The notes under the pieces are model-generated. The model was not told the DNA's origin. It searched no databases and was given only the letters and a program-made list of their open reading frames with translations. Shown here piece by piece: positions 31,399 to 44,539 of a stretch of 64,000 nt of DNA. Position numbers and translations under genes: made by a program. Position 1 is the first letter of the stretch. Every line of letters starts with the position of its first letter. Source of the stretch: Prinsepia uniflora (taxonomy: Eukaryota; Streptophyta; Magnoliopsida; Rosales; Rosaceae); NCBI GenBank assembly GCA_032719365.1, contig CM064867.1, forward strand, positions 70,988,136 to 71,052,135, given 5' to 3'.

Positions 31399-34272
31399 TG
31401 TAACGACCCATCTCGGGAGTCCAGATTAGCAAAGTAATTAGTGACGGATTAGTTAGATTAATCGGTGGTTAGTTGGTTACGTTTGGACTTGTAGCGCAAA
31501 TTGACGATTTTGCCCCTAGAATGGGCAAAACGTTGACTGTTAGTTCGGGCGGTCAATTGGGCACTGACCGATGACCATGACGTAGTTCGGGATGTCACGA
31601 GTCCGTAGACAGGTGGCACGTCCGATTCCGACATCCGAGGAGGAAGTTATGATGTTCGGAAAGTTGAGGGCACGTTCGTAATTTGGTTAAAAGAAGGGAA
31701 AAAGTTGACTTTTTGCACGGCAAGGTTTTTATACGTAGACCGTGAACCGTTAGGTAGATCTCGTCGTCTTGAGTACAACGATAGGCGGCATGCTTTCATC
31801 GGACGTAGGACGAGTAAGATAGGGTCTAGAACGACGAAGGGCATAATCGTAATTTGGACTCACAAGGGGCATTTTGGTCTTTTTGCACATTGGGAATTGT
31901 GCAATTCAGATTGGGACAAGTGTGCAGTGCTAAGTGGATATTTTTGGGTTGAGTCCATTAGATGGGAGACACCTGGCAGTTGGCTAGAGGTTTCTACACG
32001 GTTCAATTAAATTTAGCTGTGAACAATGTGGGTTTAAGTCGTGCAATTGAGAGAAACAGAGATGGTGCTAGGGAGGAAATCGATCGAGTGCAGGCAGGTG
32101 TGAGGCCTTGTGATCCAGTGAGTGTGACCAGAGGTAAGTGAGAGCTGGTGAGTGAGTTTTGAGTGAGAATTGTGGGGGGGAAATACTGTGTGTGCGAGGT
32201 GTGATTTCTCAGGAAAATAGAGAGGTGTCGAGGGTGTGGTACAGCCGTAAGTGATCAAGTTGATCCAATTAGGTTCGAGGGAAGGCTAGGACGGCTCGGT
32301 GAACCCAGCAGAATGCGGCGGAGAGCACGGTGGCGGTCTGAAAGCAGATAATTCCTCAGTTCCCTCTCTTTGCTCTGTTTTTCAGTTGTGGTTCAAACGT
32401 AGAGTCGTGGAGTTTGTGGTCGAGGCGAAGTGTCCTAGGAGTTCTACTAGGTTTAGGAAGTCCCTAGGAACCCTTAGGTTGTGAAGCCGTGACGGGGGGA
32501 AACACGGGTGGCAGGAAACTGAAACAGGGGTTTTGGATGGGTTTTAGTTCGAGTTTTGGAGATGATATTTAGGCAGTGATGTCGTGTTTGGAGTAAGGAA
32601 AGGAGTTGCTCAGAGTAGGACGAAGCTTCTGGCTTTGAAAGGAACGGAAATGGATGGAGGAAGGCGGAGAACCGGTCACACTAGTTCAGACCGGTCGAGT
32701 GATCGAAGAAGACGATGAACAGTGCCCTGTTGCAGGCACGTGAAGCCCACGCGCATCCCCTTTGAGCGGCACGTGAGGGTGCGTGGGGAGGTTTCCGGGG
32801 AAGTGTCCAACATAGTTTTTGGTCTAATCGTTGTAACGAATCTGTTGGGACAAGTTTCGGGACAATCAGACAACGTCTCGTGTTAGTTCTAAGTGGTCGA
32901 AGGTTTAGGGTCCCCGTTTAGTTACGTTTAGGATTCGGGAAAAACGGGGAAAATTAGGAGAAACTTGGTGGACGGGTTAGTGACTCATTTTGGTGACTCT
33001 GGATAGGTTCGGGAAAGCTGAGGATAGCGGAATGGTCGGAAACGGTGGAAATGCGCGCATATCGAGGCGACGTCGGAATGGTCTGTGAGTGGACTCCTTC
33101 CTTATAACTGAGCCTGCATAACTGCTTTTAATTACTTGTTTTATGGTTTTCATTATGGTTTTCATTATGATTTCATTCATTGAATATGCTATAACTGTTT
33201 TACACAATTTCACATTTTTCGAGAAATTACGTATTTCAGCACGTTTTTCAAGAAATACTGTGAGTATGATTTTGATGCTATGCTTTTGGGATTTTAATCG
33301 ATAACTGGTTTTCAATGAGTATAATGGATTTTGAGACATGATTTGATGATCAAGGGTTTTCAGTTTTAGAATCGGATTTCAGAAAGCGAGATTTGGTTTT
33401 AAATTTGAAAAGTGGATTTCCGGATTTGGGTTCGGAATGACGGTTCTGGATGCCGGAAAGGCTTCGGGCCAATGATTTCGGATTCGGGTTTGGATGTGGA
33501 TGTAGAAATGGTTTTCAAACGATTTTGGATTGGATTTTCTGGATCTGGTTATTGGGTTTAAAGACCCGGATTATGATTGACGGGGGATAGGCCCGGATTG
33601 GGTTTAAAGACCCGGATTGAGTTTAAAGACTCGAGAGTTTAAAGACTCGGATATTATGATATTTCCCCCATAGGCCTGTTGAGTTTAAAGACTCGGGAGC
33701 TTAAAGACTCGGGAGTTTAAAGACTCGGATTATATTGAGGCCTGGATTGAGTTTAAAGACTCGAGAGTTTAAAGACTCGGATAGATCCAGCAGGTTCGAT
33801 GAATGGAAATGTGATATGGTTTTCAATAATGGTTTTCGATGGTTTTGGGCTGAGGCCCGGGATTTGGAAAAAGAAACTACTTGGTTTTCTTACATGGTTT
33901 TATGACCTGAATTGGATATGCATGCATTGGTTTTTGCGTGGAGGGTGAAAATGTCATTGTTTTATGAACTGTTTTTAAACTTATACTTTATTTTTATCCA
34001 CTCATAGTCTTTTCGTGTTTTCGATACCCTCTAGGTTATTGCGGTGCGGGCTGTTGGTCGAGAATGACGGAGACATAACACCCGAGATCCACCGTAGTTT
34101 CGACGCACTCTGTGAAGTCCGGATACTTTGAGGATGGTTCGATCGACAATCCCTTGTCCGACTTACGTGTCACATGAAGGTTGGACGTCTGTTTAACCTT
34201 CGTGTCATGCGTAAGTTAGACGGGAGCAGGGTTTAGCCCTTAATCCTGGGGGATTAGGGGTGGGCCCTGACA
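31399..34272 (+). repeat. A-family solo LTR (+) with TSD ACGTG
   Basis: Starts TGTAACGACCCATCTC and ends GGGTGGGCCCTGACA, 2874 bp. Perfect TSD ACGTG at 31394-31398 and 34273-34277; the D LTR continues on each side. It carries nine or more TTTAAAG stem-loops at about 33555-33785. Confidence 0.95.
33555..33785 (+). repeat. TTTAAAG stem-loop array of A LTR
   Basis: Repeated units GGGTTTAAAGACCC and GAGTTTAAAGACTC pair GGGT with ACCC or GAGT with ACTC around TTAAAG. The second stem pair is G-C or A-T, always matched. Nine units are recognisable here; equivalent arrays occur in the other A and C LTRs. Confidence 0.88.
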
Positions 34273-35652
34273 ACGTGTTAGATGTCAGAGTGTAAGAGAT
34301 GACGTCATGCTGACGTCAGCGTTGACTTTGCTAACGTCAACGTTGACCATCCCTTTGATCCTCGTGTGAGGGCGCATGGGTATGTATTTCGAGGTAGGAC
34401 TAGGACCATTTTAAGGGTTTCGACGATACGAATCCAATGGTGGTGGTTTGGAGTCGATAAGAGATCGTAAGGTTGGTCAAATTGGGATTTAAAGCCTAGG
34501 GAAGCATGTCCGGGACACGTTGACTTTTTTGGGAATGTTGGAGGTTCTTGATTAGCACTTTTCTAGGTTGGTAGTAAGCTATGAGTGTGTTTTGGACAGG
34601 TCTGTATGACCCGGAGAGGTTGGATTAGCCCGGAGAGGCTTATGGCACACGTATAGAAGCGCAGCTTGGACGGTCTGTAAGTGGACTTTATTTTATGAAT
34701 ATGATGCGTGCATAAATGTTTTATATGTGTTTATGAACATGATTTTAGATGCCATGAGTGCATGTTTTTTAAATATGAATTGTTTGACGTTTTCGTAGGA
34801 AAATGCGTTAATGCACGTAGTTCGAGATTTCTATTTTATGTGATATTTGGGCTTCGGCCAAGGATTCTACGTGCATATGTTTTATGTGATATTTGGGCGT
34901 GAAATCAAGGATTTGAGACACGATTTTAAAGGATTTCACGGAGTTTCGGGCACCAGACTTAGTTGAAAAACCTCGACTTAACGTGAAGTCAAGGATGATT
35001 TGGAAAGGTTTTGAAAATGAGAAATGGCTTTCTAGAGATGGTCGCGGCAGGTGATGTGTTCACGACGACATGCTAGGACTGTGAGCTGGTACTAACTTAT
35101 TTGCACATGTGCTAGGATTGGAATCGTGACTGACACTGAAGATGATGATAGTGGGCGGAGATCCCACTTGGTTTTTGAATTGGGCTAAGATCCCGTACTT
35201 GTTTTGTTTGAATTGGTTTTGGGTTGAGACCCTATCTGATTTGGTTTTGAGCTGAGACCCTGCTGAGGTAATGGCTTCGATTAAGAAGCAATTTTCACTG
35301 GATTTGACTTGGGAAACAATATGTCTTGCTTCCGAGAAAGTATTTGAAAGGTTGTTTTATGATGCATGCATGCTTTTACATGAAGGGTATAAATGTATTT
35401 TTCGATAAAATGTTTATGATAACCTGTTCATTTTTGTCTACTCATAGCTTTTATAATTTTTAAAACCCTTCAGGTTGATCGCGGATCCGGGTTGTAGCGG
35501 AGATAGAGACATCACATGCCACCACCGATCCTGGCGTACTCTGGTTAACCCCGAGCGGGTGACGAGTTTATCCCTGGTCTGACACGCGGTGTCAGACAGG
35601 AGCAGGCACATCCAACGATAGTCCAGGGGGATTGGGATGGGTCCTGTTAATG

Positions 35653-35664
35653 TGGTATCAGAGC
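35653..35664 (+). promoter_or_regulatory. Primer binding site for tRNA-iMet
   Basis: TGGTATCAGAGC, complementary to the 3' end of initiator tRNA-Met, lies three bases after the LTR end. It fixes the 5' end of the plus-strand element interior. Confidence 0.9.
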
Positions 35665-36384
35665 GTGAGATTGCTCTTAGAGTGATGCGCAGGTGCTGGG
35701 TGTGATGTCTACGCAGTGGTAATAACCCGTCATCAACCTAATAGTTAGGGTGAAAGTACGAGTATTCAGTGGAATTGAACCTTGGTTTGGTTACGTTTGG
35801 CACGTGATACGATGGTTTAGGGTTTGATTGGCATAGGATGCCGTGTTTTAGTGAGGTTTGATCCCGGTAGGATCGATAATCATATGAATCCAACGGCTTA
35901 GGGCCGTAGTGTTAGTGGTGGACTAGGTCCCTGTATGCCCACTTTGAGAGTCGGGACCATTGGGCAGTCATGTCAGATAGGGGATTGTGTCACAGAGTAC
36001 AATGGAGGTTGTGGACAACCCTAGTTGAGACTGTTGAGAATTGGATGGGAACGTTACGAGGGAATGGAACATGAATTGATTCTATTTGGCATGAGATGCC
36101 ATGTTTCAGTGTGTTGAACCCCGGATGGATGTCGATTCGCATGAGATGACACGGTATAGATGTTGTGTGGTATGGTAGGCCATGATTGTGACATGTAGTG
36201 GTTGTTCAGTGTTAGGTACTGTGTAGGGCCAAGTTCCTTGTGAACCCAACGGCTAGAAGCCGTAAAGTTACCAGTGGATGGGATCCTTGGATAGTGGTTA
36301 CTGGTTGGTTGAGTACTAGTTAAACACGTATGACGACTTTTTGGAGTAAAAAACGATGGATCAGTCAGGATGGACGTGCTGCAA
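35665..36384 (+). mobile_element. Element interior after the primer binding site, no gag seen
   Basis: G-rich sequence right after the primer binding site, where a leader and gag should begin. No frame resembling gag or a CCHC zinc knuckle is visible. It continues at 39512 across the nested LTR. Confidence 0.6.
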
Positions 36385-39300
36385 TGTAACGACCCGTCCC
36401 GAGAGCCGGGATTAGTAAAGTGATTAGTAACGGATTAGTGAGCCTAATCGGTGTTCAGTTGGGCCGTTAGCGAGAATGACGATTTTTCCCCTAGTTTGGG
36501 CAAAAAGTTGACTTTAAGTTCAGGTGGTCAATTCGGCAATGACCGAGGACTGTGACGTAGTTCGGGACGTCACGAGTCCGTAGACAGGTGGCACGTCTGA
36601 TTCCGACATCCGAGGAGGAAGTTATGATGTTCGGAAGGTTCAGGGCACTTTCGTAATTTTGTTAATTAAAGGGAAAATGTTGACTTTTTGCTCGACTCTT
36701 AGTTTTCACGTAGACCGAGGACCGTTAGATAGGTCTCGACGTCCTGAGTACAACGACAGGCAGCACGCTGTCATCGGACGTCAGACGGTAAAGTTTTGAT
36801 TCTGTAAAGTTGAAGGGCAAAATGGTAAATTGAATACCTAGGGGCAATTTGGTCTTTTCACAATGGGCCAATTAGATAAGGCCATTTGGGATAGAGTGAT
36901 TGGATATTTTAATTGATGTCCAGGGAGAGTTGGACATGTGGGGAACACCTAGAGGCTTCTAGGAGGCTTACCGTGTGCACGGCTACAAATTGCACAATCT
37001 TAACCGTGCTATTGTTCTTGGAGCAGAAAACAGAGAGTGAAACCGTGAGCTTGGTGGATCGATTTCAAATGATTGAAGCCCTTGAGTTTGTGTGAGTGAT
37101 CGAAGGAGGATTTGGTGAGTGTGAAAGTGTTGTATAATGAGGTTGGGCGGTGGTTGTGTGTGTGTGTGTGTCGTGACCAGAACCAAAGAAAACAGGGACA
37201 GGGAGGAACTTGGAACCTTAACCCCATTAAACTTTGATAAGTTGAAGATGAAGTGTGAAAGAAAGTTGGAGGAGGGGCTGTGTGGAGGTGACTGGTGGCC
37301 ACAGTGAGGCCACGGCGGAGCCCACGGCGACGAAAGGAGAAGCAAAACCGTAAATGCCCAGTTTTTACTTAATTGGGAAAACCATGTTTTTCTTGAGTAT
37401 TGCCCAATTTAGTCACTGAGATGTGTTGTTGGAGGTCTTGTGAATCGGTTAAAGTTGGTCACGAAGCCTGCCATGGTCGGGGGACGTAAAACGGTGAGAG
37501 GTAATGTTCAAATTCAAAAATGGCAAGTGGTTATTTATTGATTGTCGATTGTGTTGGTTACTTAAGTGTTGATTTGGAAGTTCAGGTGAACTTCTAGGAT
37601 GTGAGCCCATAGCTAATGGTGGCCGGAGAAGCTAGAACAGAGAAAGGAAAGATCATTCGTATTTTTACGATTTGGTGAGTATTAATTAGACCCCAAGTCT
37701 TTGTCTTGTTTGTGTAATTGTGTAAGGAAGACATAGACGAACCTAATGGATGAAAAATGGTAGAAAACGGGACAAAATAAGCTAGAGAAACTGGTGAACC
37801 GTTCACGCCGATTCGGTTCGGCCGAACCGGTTCAGGCCGGGCTGGACAGAGGAAGAAGACAGTGAATAGTGTCGCGCGTGAGGCCCACGTGCAGCCCTTT
37901 TGGGCGGCGCATGTGGGCGCGTGGCATGGATTCCGAGGAAGGTTCCAACACGACTTTTAAATTATTCTATGTAACGAACATTTTGGCACTGGTTTCGAGT
38001 CAATCAGACATCAGCTCGATATGTTTCGGGCTGTCCGAAGATTTTAGGGCTCGGTTAAAATAGTTAAAAATACGGGAAAATTATGGGACTTGAGTAGGAC
38101 TTTTGTGAAATAGTTAGTGACCTCGTTATGGGTTTTGGACAGGTTCGGGAAAGTCGAGGATAGCGAACTGGCCGGGAATGGTCTATGAGTGGACCTTGCT
38201 TTCTAACTCTTGATGCATGCATATATGTTTTTATATGTTTCCTATACTTGATCCTATGATTGGATTTATGATTGTGATAGTTTACGGTATTTGCACGTTT
38301 TTCAAGAAAATGACGGTTTTTCACGTTTTGCGAGATTTTGATAAATATCGTGATTTGACCCTGGTTTATGTTTTGATTTTGGGATTTGAAATACGATTTG
38401 ATTTCAAAGAAAGTAAAAGGATTTTGGAAAGGGATTTCGGGCTTGAAGCCCAGTTCAAAAGTGGTTTTCGGAAATGTGATTTCGGGTTTTGGAATCGGAA
38501 TTCCGGATGACAATTTGGGATTCGATTCGGGACTTGGAAGTGGATTTCCGGGTTTGGGTTTGGAATGGTTATTCCGGATGCCGGCTTACGGAATGATGGT
38601 TGCGGACCGAAATATGGAAATGAGGTGGATACGATTCTGGATTTGGATTCGGAATGACGGTTCTGGATGCCGGAAGGGCTTCAGACCAGTGGTTTCAGAT
38701 TCGGGTTTGGATATGGATTTCGAAATGGTTTTCAAAAGGTTTTGGATTGGATTTTCTGGATCTGGTTATTGGGTTTAAAGACCCGGATGTTGTGATTGAC
38801 GGGGGACGGGCCCGGATTGGGTTTAAAGACCCGGATTGAGTTTAAAGACTTGGATATATTGATATTTCCCCCGTAGGCCTGTTGAGTTTAAAGACTCGGA
38901 TTATTGAGGCATAGATTGAGTTTAAAGACTCGGGAGTTTAAAGACTCGGGAGTTTAAGGACTAGGATAGATCCAGCAGGTTCGATGGATGAGAATGTGGC
39001 TTTAAATGTGTTTTTGATTTCACTGAGACTTGATGATGATGTTTTGGGCAGTGGCCCAGATGAAATGGTTTTCGATGGTTTTGGGCTGAGGCCCGGGAAT
39101 TTGAAAAAGAAACTACTTGGTTTTCTTACATGGTTTTATGACATAAATTAATATGCATGCATTGGTTTTGAAACGGAGGGTATAAATGTTATTGTTTTAT
39201 GAAATGTTTTTGAACTTAAACTTTATTTTTGTCCACTCACAGTCTTTTCATGTTTTCGATACCCTCCAGGTCGTTGCGGCGCGGGCTGTTGGTTGAGAGA

Positions 39301-39506
39301 GATGGAGACATCACATGTACGATCTACAGTAGGCTTTGCGTACTCTGGGAAGTTTGAAAGTTTTCAGACGGTCGGATCGAAAATCCCTTGTCCTACTTAC
39401 GTGTCACATGCGTGTTGGACGTCTGTTTAGCCTACGTGTCATGCGTAAGTTAGATGGGATCAGGATTTAGCCCTTAATCCCGGGGGATTAGGGGTGGGTC
39501 CTGACA
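36385..39506 (+). repeat. A-family solo LTR (+) with TSD TGCAA
   Basis: Starts TGTAACGACCCGTCCCG and ends GGGTGGGTCCTGACA, 3122 bp. Perfect TSD TGCAA at 36380-36384 and 39507-39511. The TTTAAAG stem-loop array is at about 38765-38975. A solo LTR inside the Tekay-like element interior. Confidence 0.95.
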
Positions 39507-39511
39507 TGCAA

Positions 39512-41469
39512 TGAGCAACCGGGTTCGTGATAACCCTAGTTTGAGATAGATTGGACAAGTTACCAGGAATGTGGTACTTGTGGACCTATTGGGGATATTA
39601 CGTGTTGAGCGGTTGGTGCCTGCAGTGAGTTGAATGCAGGGGTATGGAGTCTCGATAGCGGAGCATTTCTGGGATTCGTCTGCACGTAGTTGTGGCAGGT
39701 GCTACTATCGATAAAAGTGGATGAGTCCTATCGAGTTGGACAGGCTCATGTTATAGTGACGATTGAGAGATTCGCAAGTCGTGACAATGTCACAAAGGTG
39801 TGTGAGTGACGCTCAGTACGAGCAGAGATTTCTGGATTCGACTCGGTTACAACTGAGTACGATCATAGAAAGGGATGTTGAGCTTTGGGTATTAGCGAGT
39901 GTACCGCACTACCTCAGTGGAGGTGACTGAGATAAGTGGGAAATGCCAGAGATAAGTTGAATGGAATCCAATAGTGATCGGATGGTCCTGAATGACACTG
40001 AGTGTGTCTCAGTGATGTAATGCCAAGGAGGCTTGGATTGTGATCGGAAGGGTAGACGTGCCCTAGAATGGCAAACATGTGAGTTCGGTGGACACTGAGC
40101 GGGATGAAGAGGATCGCGAGTGGCTCAGTGCGAGGCAAGGGGTATACCTGGTTTGGTGACTAGTTCCCTAGCGATGCGAGACTTGAGACACGAAGGAGTT
40201 CTCAGGGGTTGTAACCATAAATAGTTTAAACGGACAGGCGAGTTGGATGTTAGGGTTAGATTGTTTACGGATACGAGGATGGTTGTCTGAGTGAGTTGAG
40301 GACTCTCTAGTCCAGTGGTAGGATGTTACACTCAGTGGCCAGGTCCAGCGGTTGGACTTGACACCCGATTGGCTATAGTGTTTGAGTATGCTTACAACAT
40401 GATTGCAACTTCTCTTGATTCTGAACTTGAAGAGGGATGATGTGACATATAAAGAGTTCAAATAGGGTGTAAAAACCTATGACCCGAAATCTGGGCATTA
40501 GTTGAGAAAGAGAGTTAGTGTGGATCCTAGGTGGATCGAGTAGTGTTGTGGCGATCAAGACGATTGAGATGATTGCGATGATTGTGGCGACAGTGAGTCG
40601 AGTAAACCGAAGTGAGTTTGGACCGTAGGAATGATGAGGTATGAGAATACAAGACATAGGTAGGATATGTGAACGAGAATGAGTCTTGAGGTTGGATTCA
40701 CTCACACTAGGTAAGTATGGATGAGTGACTGTCAAGTAGGGATTATTCCTGGGGCGAGGACGATACGTCGGTATCGATTAGGAAAATATGAATAGTCGAT
40801 GACTGGACATCGAATACTGTGTACTAGAGTAGAGTGGATTGAGAAGGTTCAGGGATTGTATGAGCCTGGAGCTCAGGGCCATGTGGTCTAGAAGAACCCC
40901 AGAGATTTTATAGGTGATTACCTCTGTTTGCAAGTATTCGATGGGGTCCAGATGCATCCTGAAGGTATCAGGGGGACGAGTGAGATGTCGATTGGTGTAT
41001 CGACATGATGAGCGATGTGTTAGTTTGAGATTCGAGACGAGTCAAGATTTTAGCGTAAGTCGCTAAGTGACATGAGATACGATGTAGGGACCTGTGAGCG
41101 AGTCAAGATTAGAGTGGCACAGCAAAAGTGCAGTGGAGCCGGGAGTTAGCAGCTAGTCAAGATCGTTGTCGTGGACTTAGAGGGTTTTAGAGGAAATTTG
41201 TATCTCTATGGACAGCGGGTTACGGTTGCAGACCGTTTAGTTACAGAGGATAAGAGATCGCTCAGTGCGATCAATGATGACAGCTCGAGATAGCAGGATC
41301 TAGAGGATGTTTGTCGGATCGGATGCTGAGCAAGATGTCAACTTCGATTGTCAAATGAGAAGAGTCATCAGGCTGAAAAGCTGACTATGATGTCAGATTA
41401 GTATAGCAGACCTGTCGGAGTGAGCTGCAGGTGAGATCGACGAGTGTCGGTGTTTCGAGTGAGACTTAC
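39512..41469 (+). mobile_element. Element interior continued, no coding frame
   Basis: About 1.96 kb of G-rich sequence bounded by two solo LTR insertions. Stops occur in all plus frames and no gag or protease motif is visible, although this is the position for them ahead of the reverse transcriptase at about 44540. Confidence 0.6.
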
Positions 41470-44398
41470 TGTAATGACCCGTCCCGAAAGCCGGGATTAT
41501 TAAAGTCATTAGTAACGGATTAGTGAGCTTAGTCGGTGGTTAGTTGGCTACTTTCGGGTCCGTTAGCGTAGAATGACGATTTTGCCCCTAGTTTGGGCAA
41601 AAAGTTGACTTTTAGTTTGGGCGGTCAATTGGACATTGACCGATGACCGTGATGTAGTTCGGGACGTCACGAGTCCGTAGACAGGTGGCACGCCCGATTC
41701 CGACATTCGAGGAGGAAGTTATGATGTTCGGAAGGTTGAGGGCACTTTCATAATTTGGTTAAAATAGGGGGAAAACGTTGACTTTCTGCTAGACTGGTCA
41801 TGTTCACGTAGACCAAGGACCGTTAGGTAGATCTCGTCGTCCTGAGTTCAACGACAGGCGGCACGTTTTCAATGGACGTCGGACGAGCGAGATATGGGTC
41901 TAGAACGGCAGTGGCATAGTCGTAATTTTGACTCACAAGTAGGGGTATTTTGGTCATTTACACATTGGGATTTGTGCAAATGGGATCAGGACAAGTGTAC
42001 AGTGAAGATGGGGATATTTTGGTTTGGGACCACAGGGCTGTGACACGTGGGGTTCGGCTAGAGGTTTCTAGGATGTTGCACGGTGCAAAATTAAACGGGT
42101 AGTCGTGCTTGTGTGCGTAGCCGTGTTCGAAGAAGAGAGAAACCGAGACTGAGATTGGGAGAAATTGGTCGAGTGGCCGTGTGTGTTTGTGTGATCTGGT
42201 GACTGAGTAAGTGACTAAAGTTAAGTGAGAAGCTAGTGAGTGAGTGAGAGTGGAAATCGTGCAGGGAAAACTGGTGTGAGAGGAGGGGTGAGTTCTTAGG
42301 AAAACAGAGAAGGTGTTCGGTGGTGGTGCAGCCGTGTTTGGTCAATCGAGGCTGGTGGTGGTGTCCAGACAACGAAGGAGACTTAGAGGAGTTATGTTTC
42401 CACGGTGGAGCTCACGGCGACGGCCTGAGCACAGGTAATTTCTGGCTTTCCTTTCGATGCTCTGTTTTTCCATTTTTCTTTAAACGGTTAGTCGTGAAGA
42501 TAGGGGCTGAATCAAGGTGTCTGGTAGGTCCTAATCGATTCCTTAGGTCCTTAGGAACCTGCTAACAACGAAGCCGTGATGGGGGGTGATACAGGTGGCT
42601 GCATGGAAGAACAGAGGTTTTGGTTGGTCACGGGTTCGAGCTAGGGACGATGGGTTAGAGGAAAGATTGTTGTGTTTGGTTGAGGGGAATAGGTTGCTTA
42701 GGATGGGACGAAGCTACTGGGCTTGGACGGAAGGGAAATGGTGGACGGAGGACGGGGAACCGGTCACACCGGTTCGGTTTGGCTGAACCGGTCTGGACCG
42801 CTGGGACAGAGGTTGACGATGACAATGTAGCAGGCGCGTGAGGCCCACGCGCAGCCACTTTGGGCGGCGCGTGGGGCATTTTCTGGCGAACCTTCCAACA
42901 TAGTTTTTGGTCTAGATGTTGTAACGAGTCTATTGGACTAGGTTTTGGGTTAATCGGACGTCGATTCGAGCTAGTTCCGTGGGATTGAAGTTCTAAGGTT
43001 TCGTTTTACGTACGTTTGAAGTTCCGGAAAATTAGGGAAAATTAGGAGGACCTTCGTTGACGTGTTAGTGACGTCTTTTGGTGACTTGTGACAGGATCGG
43101 GACTTCCCGAAACATACGAGGAACGTACGGAACGTACGGGGCGCGAGTGACGTGCCGGTGACTGTGAGTGGACCTCTTCTCTAAACTCGAGCATGCATAA
43201 CTATTTTTCGATAATTGTTTTATGGTTTTACATGTGATCTTATGATTGTTGAATGTGTGATGTTGGTTTTAATAATTGCACATTTTTCGAGAAATAACAT
43301 ATTTGACAAGTTTTACGAGAAATGGTTGATTTCTGATTATGATGCTATGGTTTTGGGATTTCAAATGATAACTGGTTTTCAATGATTATCAAGGGATTTT
43401 GGAACGTGATTTCGATGATCAAGGCTTTCGATTTTAGAATCGGATTTCGGAAAGCGGAATTTGGTTTTAAAGTTGAAAAGTGGAATTCAGGATTTGGGTT
43501 CGGAATGACGGTTTTGGATGCCGGAATGGCTTCGGCCAGTGATTTCGGATTCGGGTTTGGATATGGATTTAGAAATTGTTTTCAAATGGTTTTGATTGGA
43601 TTTGCTGGATCTGGTTATTGGGTTTAAAGACCCGGATATTGTGATTGACGGGGGACGGGCCCGGATTGGGTTTAAAAACCCGGATTGAGTTTAAAGACTC
43701 GGAGTTTAAAGACTCGGATATATTGATATTTTCCCCCGTAGGCCTGTTGAGTTTAAAGACTTGGAGTTTAAAGACTCGGATTATCGAGGCCTGGATTGAG
43801 TTTAATGACTCGTGAGTTTAAAGACTCGGATAGGTCCAGCAGGTTTGATTGGATAATGATTGTTTGGTATTTACGTTTTATGATACAGTTTTATGATGTT
43901 TATGACGTGATTTCCATAACCGTTTTCAATTCTGTTTTCATGATGATCCTTATGTGATTTATAACTGTTTCCAGCAAATGGGTTATGCATGTATGTTTTC
44001 AAAACGGAGGGCTAAAACCCTGGTTTGATTATAAAACGGTTTTCGAAACTTTTATTCTTTCTGGTTCACTCACACCTTTTGTTTTATTTGCCCTCCAGGT
44101 CGTGGAACTCGCGTGGGGGTTGACGTTGAGGCAGCGTCAGAGGCATAGAGTACGCGAGAGTGACCCCGGAGTGGTTTAAGTTTTCCGTTGTGCGTGTACT
44201 CTGTGTATCGGTTTTTGCTTTCTTAGTTTGGTACTATGCTCTGTGTAACGGCTGACTCTGGGATGTTTTAATTTTCTCATGCGTCTGACAATGTAATTTG
44301 TGGTTTTCGTGAGGTTGTTTCGGTCTTTCGTTTTTGGGTTGTCAGAAGGGAGCAGGGTTTAGCCCCTAATCCTGGGGGATTAGGAGTGGGCCCTGACA
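41470..44398 (+). repeat. A-family solo LTR (+) with TSD CTTAC
   Basis: Starts TGTAATGACCCGTCCCG and ends GTGGGCCCTGACA, 2929 bp. Perfect TSD CTTAC at 41465-41469 and 44399-44403. The stem-loop array is at about 43615-43850. The 3' third, with GTCGTGGAACTCGCGTGGGG and the GAGGCAGCGTCAGAGGCATA block, resembles family C, so A and C intergrade. Confidence 0.95.
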
Positions 44399-44539
44399 CT
44401 TACGAGCCGACATGTGGATTCTCGAGAGTTAAGTTGGAGCTTTGAAAGCTCTAGTGACGGTTGGTCACGAGGAGGTTGACTACGGTCATGGAGGGTTGAG
44501 CTGAGTCTCAGCATTGACCGTTGGATTATGGTTCTTGTC

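Larger units (their letters stand above)
30548..35649 (+). repeat. D-family 5' LTR (+), 5' end missing, split by an A LTR
   Basis: D-family sequence starts about 250 bp inside the LTR at 30548, is interrupted by 31399-34272, and ends GGGATGGGTCCTGTTA at 35649, directly followed by a primer binding site. It is therefore the 5' LTR of the element whose interior runs right to about 51983. G-box repeats lie at 31190-31398. Without the insertion about 2.2 kb remain. Confidence 0.82.

Noticed and set aside
36983..37345. 120-codon minus-strand frame rich in serine, proline and threonine
   Set aside because: It is the reverse strand of a GA-rich LTR segment with a GT microsatellite; composition explains it.
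38064..38778. Overlapping frames of 97-149 codons in both strands of an A LTR
   Set aside because: Low-complexity sequence antisense to or shared with a non-coding LTR; equivalent frames are broken in the other A copies.
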